From CAIOZA01 sp964464375 (GTDB lineage: Bacteria > Bacteroidota > Ignavibacteria > Kapaibacteriales > UBA2268), in the NCBI GenBank assembly GCA_964464375.1, contig CAYXFU010000055.1, positions 1-19,961 on the forward strand: DNA of 19,961 nucleotides, in the 5' to 3' direction. Shown in pieces: positions 15,460 to 19,961 of this stretch; the first letter of the stretch is position 1; each line of letters opens with the position of its first letter. The translations under genes and the position numbers were made by a program. The notes beneath the pieces are model-generated. The model was not told the DNA's origin, did not search any database, and was given only the letters and a program-made list of their open reading frames with translations.

Positions 15460-15663
15460 AGAAGCCGAAGCAGTTGATTTAGAGCTTTGCTCAGGATCTG
15501 ATTTGAAGTTCTGCAAATATGCGGTTGCGTCGTCGATTCTTCCGCTCATGATGTAAATTTGGAATAATGCAAGATTGAAGCCTGCTGGTGAATTTTTCTG
15601 GATGAACATCAGGGCTGCATCTGCGAAGTTTTGGATTAGCTGTTTTTCTGATAATTTCTTCAT
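15445..15663 (-). CDS. Small helical protein of unknown function (72 residues)
   Basis: The N-terminal ~50 residues look like two or three helices (KQLIQNFADAALMFIQKNS, then NLALFQIYIMSGRIDDATAYLQNF), reminiscent of a single TPR-like helical hairpin, but this is weak. The last 18 residues are a low-complexity Ser/Thr/Ala tail encoded by the 50-base direct repeat plus the ACTTT repeat, so the tail probably came with the repeat. AGGAG lies eight bases before ATG. The ATG overlaps the TGA of the upstream gene. Confidence 0.55.
   Translation of the reverse strand: MKKLSEKQLIQNFADAALMFIQKNSPAGFNLALFQIYIMSGRIDDATAYLQNFKSDPEQSSKSTASASTSNF
15456..15504 (-). repeat. 49-base direct repeat, copy 2 (coding the tail of the 72-residue protein)
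   Basis: It is identical to copy 1 (15131-15180) over its first 32 bases. Here it is translated in frame as SKSTASAST and flanking residues. The outer stem seen in copy 1 is lost by substitutions. Confidence 0.7.
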
Positions 15664-15896
15664 CGTGATTTCTCCTGGTAATTAAAAAAAGATACTCTGA
15701 TAAATGATATAAATGTTTCATAATCTAAGAAGCTTGGGAAGTTGCTTTTTATAATCTCCCAATTTTTCGCTTCATCTCTTTTGAGTTTGCTTCTGCTGTC
15801 GTGTTGCCACTGGAGCCCATAACCTAAATATCGATTTAAATCAATTCCGACATTCTTGAGAATTGAATAACTGATTGTATCGCCTTTCTTGTCCAT
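15660..15896 (-). CDS. Small protein of unknown function (78 residues)
   Basis: A longer open frame reaches back to 16184 but overlaps the 118-residue gene in another frame. The ATG at 15896, with AAGGGA five bases before it and 55 bases past the stop of that gene, is a better start. The 78-residue product contains 'LNRYLGYGLQWQHDSRSKLKRDEAKNW' and an aromatic C-terminal part (FLDYETFISFIRVSFFNY). I do not recognise a family. Its TGA overlaps the ATG of the next gene (ATGA, 15660-15663), so the two are coupled. Confidence 0.5.
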   Translation of the reverse strand: MDKKGDTISYSILKNVGIDLNRYLGYGLQWQHDSRSKLKRDEAKNWEIIKSNFPSFLDYETFISFIRVSFFNYQEKSR

Positions 15897-15909
15897 GATC
15901 TTCCCTTCA

Positions 15910-15936
15910 GGGCAGGACCTGACTTTGATCCTGCCC
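15910..15936 (-). other. 8-bp hairpin between two small genes
   Basis: GGGCAGGA (15910-15917) pairs with TCCTGCCC (15929-15936) around an 11-base loop. On the minus strand it comes 15 bases after the stop of the 118-residue gene and just before the ribosome site of the 78-residue gene. No T-tract follows, so it is more likely an RNA-stability or leader structure than a terminator. Confidence 0.5.
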
Positions 15937-15951
15937 GATATTGATTGAAAA

Positions 15952-16308
15952 TTAGTTTTGTCTGTAAATGTAAAAAGTGTAGTCGCCTTCTTCGGTTTCG
16001 ATTGTGATTTCGTCTTCGTTGCCATCGTAGCGGTTGAGACTGTGTCCCCTGCCATCCATTTTTGCATCTCTGATCCAGGCTTCATCATCGAAATAAAATC
16101 GCATTGATTTCGGCAACTCTGGATAAATACATTCTTCGAGATAGTTCTGGAGATCTGCTTCCCAGAGTTCGTCGGCTTCTTCATCGGTAACGACTAAAAA
16201 TTCACGGCTTCCGATTTCGAATAAATTTTCATCATAAGAACTGACTTGAATTGTGTCTGCGTCTTCTTCGAGATGCTGTGCGAGTGCTAAAATTTTAAAT
16301 TCTTCCAT
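15952..16308 (-). CDS. Acidic conserved protein of the type found in phages and mobile elements, function unknown
   Basis: The 118-residue, strongly acidic product has the run 'FLVVTDEEADELWEADLQNYLEECIYPELP' followed by MRFYFDDEAWIRDAKMDGRGHSL and NRYDGNEDE, ending in YTFYIYRQN. I recall this pattern (EEAD..W, AW.RDA..DGRGH.L, YDG.E.E, YIYR.N) as a recurring hypothetical protein in phages and integrated elements, from memory only. The DGRGH and YDGNE blocks are the most conserved-looking parts. The start is the ATG at 16308 with AAAGG eight bases before it. It is the best sign besides the helix-turn-helix protein that this island is mobile-element cargo. Confidence 0.7.
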   Translation of the reverse strand: MEEFKILALAQHLEEDADTIQVSSYDENLFEIGSREFLVVTDEEADELWEADLQNYLEECIYPELPKSMRFYFDDEAWIRDAKMDGRGHSLNRYDGNEDEITIETEEGDYTFYIYRQN

Positions 16309-16369
16309 TTTGTAAACCTTTCAATTTTTGTATATTTTGGACTAATGCCCGTTAATTTTTCTAATTTTA

Positions 16370-16421
16370 AAAATCCCCTTCAGAGTTTTTTTTTGCCCTT
16401 GTTCCAGGTCTGAGACAAGGG
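16370..16421 (-). other. Leader stretch with orphan ribosome-site motif and 7-bp hairpin
   Basis: AAAATCCCCTT (16370-16380, minus strand AAGGGGATTTT) is identical to the ribosome-site segment of the 84-residue gene (16703-16713), but here no start codon follows. CCCTTGT (16396-16402) pairs with ACAAGGG (16415-16421). It may be a decayed gene start in the gap between the 84- and 118-residue genes. Confidence 0.3.
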
Positions 16422-16447
16422 AGCGGCACGCTGAACAAAAAAAACCA

Positions 16448-16702
16448 TTACCAAGCCGGAGGGGACGAAGTGAGAGAACCGGAGAAATCATAGTCAAAAC
16501 CACGAAGCCCGATTCTGCGATTTAATTGAGAATCAGTCGGAACAAATAATTCAACGACACGAGAAGACACGAAATCGACTATATTCTCAAAACATAATCC
16601 GATTAAATCATCAGCAGAATCAAACTTTGTATCGAATAAAAAAGATGATCCGAAGATGTCGCCTTCTGAATCCATAACTTCAACCACTGCAATCATTTTC
16701 AT
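16448..16702 (-). CDS. Small protein of unknown function (84 residues)
   Basis: I do not recognise a family. The 84 residues include MIAVVEVMDSEGDIFGSSFLF (a likely beta-hairpin), an acidic-hydrophobic middle (DDLIGLCFENIVDFVSSRVVELF) and a C-terminus FDYDFSGSLTSSPPAW. No signal peptide. AAGGGGA lies four bases before the ATG at 16702; a second ATG two codons in is also possible. It is the first gene of the island in transcription order, and an AT-rich bidirectional terminator lies upstream. Its stop is followed by TGG and eight T on the minus strand. Confidence 0.5.
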   Translation of the reverse strand: MKMIAVVEVMDSEGDIFGSSFLFDTKFDSADDLIGLCFENIVDFVSSRVVELFVPTDSQLNRRIGLRGFDYDFSGSLTSSPPAW

Positions 16703-16767
16703 AAAATCCCCTTAAATTATTTTTGTCCCAAAAAAAATATTCAAACCAAAAAAACCGAAAAAAAGAA

Positions 16768-16828
16768 TAAAAAAAGAAAAAAAACCCCACAAGGAACGTC
16801 GGGTGTTATTTTTCTTTTTCTTTTTTTT
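16768..16828. terminator. Bidirectional terminator-like A/T hairpin
   Basis: AACCCC (16783-16788) pairs with GGG.GTT (16801-16807, one bulged T) around a 12-base loop. The stem continues outward as an A/G-rich arm against a T/C-rich arm, so both strands end in a T-tract. It separates the repeat block from the small-gene island. Confidence 0.45.
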
Positions 16829-16913
16829 CGAGACATTTGATAGTGGAATGAGAAGGAGGATTTCAAATTTAATGACAAATTTTTTTCCTGTATTTAAAAG
16901 AAAATTGGCGTTA

Positions 16914-16994
16914 AAATTTGCCCTTTGAATGGAACGGAGGTAATTGGTTAATTAAGAATTAATAATTAATAATTGATAATTGAAGGGCATATTT
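16914..16994. repeat. 12-bp inverted repeat, one mismatch
   Basis: AAATTTGCCCTT (16914-16925) and AAGGGCATATTT (16983-16994) are complementary but for one base. The 57-base interior contains AATGGAACGGA and AT-rich short repeats. Confidence 0.4.
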
Positions 16995-17021
16995 GCTTAA
17001 AACCCCACAATGCCTTTGGCT

Positions 17022-17054
17022 AGTTTAAAGTTGAAAGTAGAAAGTTTATAAAGT
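17022..17054 (-). repeat. ACTTT-type short tandem repeat, block 5
   Basis: Minus-strand units ACTTTATAA, ACTTTCT, ACTTTCA, ACTTTAA, then ACTA. Same family as the blocks in the small-gene island, but no gene start follows it. Confidence 0.65.
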
Positions 17055-17083
17055 GAAACGCAAAATAATAATTGATTAAATAC

Positions 17084-17167
17084 TTAGCATCGAATTGAAA
17101 TCAAATTACAGTGCCAGTTTGTTGAAGCCCTGCGAAACTGGAACGGAATTGATTCAATCGTTGCTAA
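17084..17167. repeat. Large hairpin repeat, copy 1
   Basis: The 84-base element folds almost end to end. TTAGCA pairs with TGCTAA. The arm from 17091 to 17107, once three single A bulges are removed, reads CGATTGAATCAATT and is exactly complementary to AATTGATTCAATCG. The inner stem CCAGTTT pairs with AAACTGG around a 14-base loop that can close again as GC, CCT, GC. The central 50 bases (17102-17151) are shared with copy 2. Confidence 0.7.
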
Positions 17168-17170
17168 TTC

Positions 17171-17204
17171 AGTTGAAAGTAGAAAGTTATAAAGTTTGTA
17201 AAGT
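17171..17204 (-). repeat. ACTTT-type short tandem repeat, block 6
   Basis: Minus-strand units ACTTTACAA, ACTTTATA, ACTTTCT, ACTTTCA, then ACT. It lies between the two large hairpins. Confidence 0.65.
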
Positions 17205-17227
17205 ATTTAGGCAAAAGTGTTAAGGAA

Positions 17228-17312
17228 AAAAGCAGCAAGGACAAGCAAATTACAGTGCCATTTTGTTGAAGCGAAGCGAAAATGGAACGGAATTGCTGGA
17301 CTTGATGCTTTT
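17228..17312. repeat. Large hairpin repeat, copy 2
   Basis: AAAAGCA pairs with TGCTTTT, CAAG with CTTG, AGCAA.TT with AATTGCT, and the inner CCATTTT with AAAATGG around a 14-base loop (GC, GAA, GC at its tip). The core matches copy 1 in CAAATTACAGTGCCA, TTTGTTGAAGC and TGGAACGGAATTG, but the outer arms are unrelated in sequence and still pair. Confidence 0.7.
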
Positions 17313-17316
17313 ATTC

Positions 17317-17347
17317 AGTAGAAAGTCGAAAGTGTAAAGTTTAAAGT
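17317..17347 (-). repeat. ACTTT-type short tandem repeat, block 7
   Basis: Minus-strand units ACTTTAA, ACTTTAC, ACTTTCG, ACTTTCT, then ACTG; period 7 throughout. Confidence 0.65.
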
Positions 17348-17390
17348 TAGAGCTGCGTCAGCAGACAAAGAATCAGCTAATGCTGTTTGG

Positions 17391-17424
17391 AAAAAAAAAA
17401 CGACCTGCCGGGACAGCTGGTCGT
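17391..17424 (-). terminator. Intrinsic terminator of the FISUMP lipoprotein gene
   Basis: ACGACC (17400-17405) and GGTCGT (17419-17424) form the stem, extended by GC/GC inside a T/T mismatch. On the minus strand it is followed by ten T (17391-17400). It lies 70 bases past the stop. Confidence 0.85.
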
Positions 17425-17494
17425 GCGATAATGTATGTTATGTATTTGAGAGCAATTGAATTGGAAGGAAGTGGAAATAGAATTGCTCTTGGTT

Positions 17495-18160
17495 TTAATT
17501 GTCTTTTATGGAACGGACAGAAAAGCCATTAACCTTATTGTTATAGTAGCCATTATTGTACCTGTAGATACCGGCGTAATTGTAGTACAGTGTCCTGCTC
17601 CATGCGTAGGATGCATAATTCTCAGTTGAAGACCACCAATAGCCATAAATACCAAAAGTGGTGAAAGCACCAAAGTAGTTACGGTAGCCGCCCGGGAGAG
17701 AGGAAAAACCAGTTTCGTTTGTAGCTCCAGTATTTGGGCTAGTCCAGTGAGATGTACCTGATTCTTTTAACTTCCCACCAGCAACGTTCTCCCCAACAAG
17801 ATAAGTGGTTAGAGTTGTCCATTCTGCATCTGTTGGAACATGCCATCCAGTTGGAGCTAAACCACGCGGATCATTCACTGCATACCAGTTGTATAGTTTG
17901 CCATAGATTGCACCAATTGCAGGATCATTATTGTAATAACACCATGCACCGGTTGTTAAATGATTCCATATAGCCGAATCTTGTACTTCAGGAATAGGAT
18001 CGCCATTGCGATAGTGGTCAACATCAAGATTTCTGTTCATCCAGACTTGAGTACCAATAGTAACAGTTCCGCTATTGCTATTATTAGGATCAGTTGGATT
18101 ATCTTTTTTGCAACTTATGCAGATTGAAATTATGACTAAGATAAGAAGTGCTTTTTTCAT
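17495..18160 (-). CDS. FISUMP-domain lipoprotein
   Basis: The 221-residue product starts with a lipoprotein signal (hydrophobic core ALLILVIISI, probable lipidated Cys17 in ISCKKD), followed by an Asn/Ser/Pro linker. Residues ~32-221 match the Fibrobacter succinogenes major paralogous (FISUMP) domain: TVTIGTQVWMNRNLDV, then GAIYGKLYNWYAV, then GWHVPTDAEWTTL, then GGKLKESGTSHW, then NETGFSSLPGGYR, then YWWSSTE and a closing GFSVRSIKD. The domain is common in FCB bacteria; its molecular role is not established. The protein is likely anchored to the outer membrane or cell surface. The gene is a single transcription unit with its own promoter box, an AAGG site about eight bases before ATG, and a strong terminator. 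Confidence 0.9.
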   Translation of the reverse strand: MKKALLILVIISICISCKKDNPTDPNNSNSGTVTIGTQVWMNRNLDVDHYRNGDPIPEVQDSAIWNHLTTGAWCYYNNDPAIGAIYGKLYNWYAVNDPRGLAPTGWHVPTDAEWTTLTTYLVGENVAGGKLKESGTSHWTSPNTGATNETGFSSLPGGYRNYFGAFTTFGIYGYWWSSTENYASYAWSRTLYYNYAGIYRYNNGYYNNKVNGFSVRSIKDN

Positions 18161-18201
18161 GATATTGCCTTAAAAAGCATTGATAATTGTATTATTCGAT
18201 G

Positions 18202-18209
18202 CAAATATA
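18202..18209 (-). promoter_or_regulatory. Bacteroidota-type -7 promoter box for the lipoprotein gene
   Basis: On the minus strand TATATTTG matches the TAnnTTTG consensus exactly, 41 bases before the ATG. No clear -33 TTTG was found at the usual spacing. Confidence 0.6.
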
Positions 18210-18221
18210 ATGACTTTATTT

Positions 18222-18266
18222 GTAAAAAGAAAAAAAATAAATACACTCTGCTGTTTCAGCTGAGTG
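18222..18266 (-). terminator. Terminator-like hairpin upstream of the lipoprotein promoter
   Basis: CACTC.GCTG (18244-18253) pairs with CAGC.GAGTG (18257-18266) around a three-base loop with one T/T mismatch. On the minus strand it is followed by TGTATTTATTTTTTTTC. It would stop minus-strand transcription coming out of the structured repeat region. Confidence 0.55.
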
Positions 18267-18287
18267 AGCAATAATTTCCTTTTGCAT

Positions 18288-18603
18288 TTGCAGGTGTGTG
18301 AGCTTGCGAACAGTACTGCATCTTCCTTTGTATTAACACAAATGGGAAACTTGTTTCTCTTTTGTGACCATTAATGAGAAGGCGATATGATTAAACAACA
18401 GCACGAGCGGAAGAGGACGGGCAAGTGAAGGGCAACAGGGCTGTGCCTTTTGTTTTTTTGCCTTTACAGCCCTGCGCCCGAACGATAGACCCGACCACTG
18501 AAGCGACTGCAAAATAATAAGCGAACGAACGACGGTCGCCTCGCCGACGAAGGAGCGACATGTATCCCGAGAAAACCCTGCGTCGCCACGTCGGAGGGTT
18601 TTC
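18288..18603 (+). repeat. Large structured repeat, copy A
   Basis: Orientation is arbitrary. It opens with TTGCAGGTGTGTGAGCTTGC and has four hairpins in order: CACAAA with TTTGTG enclosing GAAAC/GTTTC (near 18338-18366); GGGC and GGGCTGT with ACAGCCC and GCCC (18430-18479); a variable hairpin region after AATAATAAGC; and, after AGCGACATGTAT (18554-18565), GAAAACCCT with AGGGTTTTC (18571-18603). Long identical stretches are shared with copy B. Confidence 0.75.
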
Positions 18604-18676
18604 GAGGGAACGAAAAAAGAAAAGGATACGGGAAACCACAGAACCCTTGTCGGAAATTCCGACGAACCACGGACAG

Positions 18677-18711
18677 CTTAAATAATCCGCGTCTTCGCAC
18701 CGCTATTTAAG
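18677..18711. repeat. 8-bp perfect inverted repeat
   Basis: CTTAAATA (18677-18684) and TATTTAAG (18704-18711) with a 19-base G+C-rich loop, between repeat copies A and B. Confidence 0.5.
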
Positions 18712-18896
18712 GCGCCCCACGACGGTCTCGACGCTTCGGCGAGCCGACGGGGAAAAAGGCGACCGTAGAGCTGTGAGGGAAGCCAAAACCGAGCCTCGAG
18801 GTTTTTGGTTTCCCGACGAAAAAAGAAAAAAAAAGAAACTGAACAACTGCGAAGCAGAAAAACAAAGCTTTGCACCGCTACCTATGTATACTCTGA

Positions 18897-19184
18897 TTGC
18901 AGGTGTGTGAGCTTGCGAACAGTACTGCATCTTATTGTATTCAACACGAATGGGAAACTTGTTTCTCTTTTTGTGATATATTCGATAGTAGAAGCGAAAG
19001 ATGACGGGCAAGGGAAGGGCAACAGGGCTGTGCCTTTCGTCTTTTGTCTGTTCCAGCCCTGCGCCCGAACGATAGACCCGACCACTGAAGCGACTGCGAA
19101 ATAATAAGCTCTCGAACGGCAGGCTACCAACGGAGAGAGCGACATGTATTTCGGAGAGAACAACCAGCGAGCATGGAGCGGTTG
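18897..19184 (+). repeat. Large structured repeat, copy B
   Basis: It has the same order as copy A: the same opening, CACGAA with TTTGTG (a G-T wobble replaces A-T of copy A), GAAAC/GTTTC, GGGC and GGGCTG with CAGCCC and GCCC, the same GAACGATAGACCCGACCACT block, then GCTCTC with GAGAGC as the variable hairpin, AGCGACATGTAT (19138-19149) and CAACC with GGTTG. The last two hairpins differ in sequence from copy A but sit in the same place. Confidence 0.75.
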
Positions 19185-19222
19185 ATCTCGGAGACGCACA
19201 AAAAAAACTAATTAGATGGTAG

Positions 19223-19242
19223 GTAAGACAGGTAAGTCTTAC
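19223..19242. repeat. GTAAGAC/GTCTTAC hairpin in an ATCTTAC-type repeat
   Basis: GTAAGAC (19223-19229) pairs with GTCTTAC (19236-19242) around a six-base loop and is followed by TTATCTTACTTCGG. The same TCTTAC-based short repeat returns at the right edge (19930-19961). Confidence 0.5.
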
Positions 19243-19359
19243 TTATCTTACTTCGGTCAATTCTTCAGCAATAGTAAGCCGAGCAAAGCACGACCAACCC
19301 TGAAGGGAGCCACGACCGGAGCTGGAGGGCTGCGAGATGCGTTGGCTTGGAAAAATTAA

Positions 19360-19372
19360 CTATCGTTCGGGC
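19360..19372 (-). repeat. Inverted 13-base piece of the large structured repeat
   Basis: On the minus strand this is GCCCGAACGATAG, identical to 18476-18488 and 19063-19075 of copies A and B, which lie on the plus strand. Confidence 0.6.
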
Positions 19373-19539
19373 ATAATTGCATTTAAAAAGAAACGGCGAA
19401 GCTGAGGAACGAACGAGCCGACAAACAAACCCGATGACCGAAAGAGGGCGTACACGCACAGAGAGACGAGGACAATAATGCTAGTTCTGCGAGAGGAGAT
19501 GCCTTTTTCCTACGACAGAAGCAGTTCTTAATGTTATCT

Positions 19540-19621
19540 GAATGTGGCGAGCAACGAACGAAGTGAGTACCGGACGAAGGACGTAGGACGGCTGACGTTT
19601 ACGGCAGAGCGAGCCACATTC
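19540..19621. repeat. 9-bp perfect inverted repeat with inner hairpin
   Basis: GAATGTGGC (19540-19548) and GCCACATTC (19613-19621) enclose 64 bases that themselves contain CGTA..ACG pairing with CGT..TACG. Confidence 0.5.
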
Positions 19622-19905
19622 CTGTATTTGGTTTTAGGTTTTTCTGAGGGAGGTTTGTGGGTGGGGCTAAATATATACGTTAAAGTCGGGGCGTGTGTAT
19701 TCACCTGTGCGCACATTTTTGTATTCAGTATCTCTGCACAGGAAGCCACGCCACGACTACACACCGAAATGCTTGTTTTGTATTTGCTTACGACGTCGTG
19801 TATTTGCTTAGCGAGCTGTATTTTTTGAAAGAATGAAGGGTGGGTTATAATATCTGTGCTTCACGCCACTTTCCTGATTGCATTGATTTGCCGGCACAAC
19901 AACGA

Positions 19906-19961
19906 TGTGAGCTTGCGAACACCATATTCCATCTTACTCATCTTACCTCGATCTTACTTCC
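19906..19961 (+). repeat. Start of a third copy of the large structured repeat, cut by the window edge
   Basis: TGTGAGCTTGCGAACA (19906-19921) is identical to the opening of copies A and B, and CATCTTA follows at nearly the same distance. After that it continues as short ATCTTACNC-type repeats and leaves the window. Confidence 0.55.

Larger units (their letters stand above)
16703..17494. other. Gene-free repeat block
   Basis: No credible gene lies in these 792 bases. From left they hold a terminator-like A/T hairpin (16768-16828), a 12-bp inverted repeat (16914-16994) with AT-rich AATTAAT-type repeats inside it, three ACTTT repeat blocks alternating with two large hairpins (17022-17347), and the terminator of the lipoprotein gene (17391-17424). 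AATGGAACGGA at 16928-16938 is shared with the right arm of the second large hairpin, perhaps a relic of another copy. Confidence 0.6.
18267..19961. other. Long gene-free region dense in inverted repeats
   Basis: The open frames here are short, overlap on both strands, have Arg/Ser/Cys-rich random-looking products and no ribosome sites, so I call no gene. The sequence is richer in G+C than the rest. Besides the ~300-base repeats it holds many hairpins: GTCGGAA/TTCCGAC (18649-18663), CTTAAATA/TATTTAAG (18677-18711), CGGGAAACC/GGTTTCCCG (18629 and 18807), CCAAAACC/GGTTTTTGG (18784-18809 region) and GAATGTGGC/GCCACATTC (19540-19621). Confidence 0.65.

Noticed and set aside
13138..15663. Integron-like cassette array (small genes with repeated boundaries)
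   Set aside because: No attC-type RYYYAAC/GTTRRRY boxes or integron integrase were found; boundaries are short tandem repeats plus ribosome-site hairpins, unlike attC.
15897..16184. N-terminal extension of the 78-residue gene back to 16184
   Set aside because: It overlaps the well-supported 118-residue acidic gene out of frame and has a Lys/Thr/Ser-rich random look; the ATG at 15896 has a good ribosome site.
17022..17347. CRISPR array (alternating repeats and spacers)
   Set aside because: Repeat blocks vary in length and sequence, the 'spacers' are related hairpins, and no cas genes are present.
18391..19828. Overlapping open frames of 64-105 codons on both strands
   Set aside because: Compositions are Arg/Ser/Cys-rich and unlike proteins, frames overlap each other, no ribosome sites are present, and copies of the structured repeat give the same 'peptides' in different frames. 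Best read as non-coding.

Overview
Nothing in the window names a species. Four secreted or secreted-like proteins carry type IX secretion system (T9SS) hallmarks, there is a FISUMP lipoprotein, and a promoter -7 box reads TATATTTG (consensus TAnnTTTG). Together these point to the Bacteroidota/Ignavibacteriota/Kapaibacteriota (FCB) group. Nearly every gene has a recognisable GGAG or AAGG ribosome site, which fits the Ignavibacteria/Kapabacteria side better than classical Bacteroidetes. This placement is inference.

Region I (1-13.0 kb) is a minus-strand block of secreted proteins. In transcription order it holds a 1713-residue divergent subtilase/beta-helix protein, translationally coupled (ATGA) to a 724-residue Asp-box beta-propeller protein; further on, a small Cys-rich exported protein; a minimal protein that is little more than a T9SS C-terminal domain; and a large SBBP/PKD-like protein that runs off the left edge from a TTG start. 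A plus-strand phage virion-morphogenesis remnant (5.1-5.66 kb), richer in G+C, is wedged between them. A perfect 32-bp palindrome followed by a T-tract lies inside the signal-peptide codons of the propeller gene and looks like a terminator embedded in a gene.

Region II (13.1-16.7 kb) is a minus-strand island of small genes: an IS200/IS605-type Y1 transposase-like protein, a sliding-clamp-like protein, an excisionase-type helix-turn-helix protein and six small proteins of unknown function. Four of these genes share an unusual 5' module: a run of ACTTT-type 7-9-mers, then a short hairpin whose three-base loop is the GGA of the ribosome site, then ATG. The hairpin arms differ between genes but stay complementary. 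A REP-like element carrying a GTAG tetranucleotide sits in the same island as the transposase.

Region III (16.7-18.2 kb) has no gene until the FISUMP lipoprotein at 17.5 kb. It holds two ~84-base hairpins that keep their fold while their stem sequences differ, alternating with three more blocks of the same ACTTT repeat.

Region IV (18.2-19.96 kb) has no credible gene. It is a G+C-richer stretch packed with inverted repeats, including two ~300-base copies of a structured repeat and the start of a third at the right edge. Its function is unknown. The strongest candidates for something undescribed are the GGA-loop leader module, the covarying hairpin pair and this large structured repeat.
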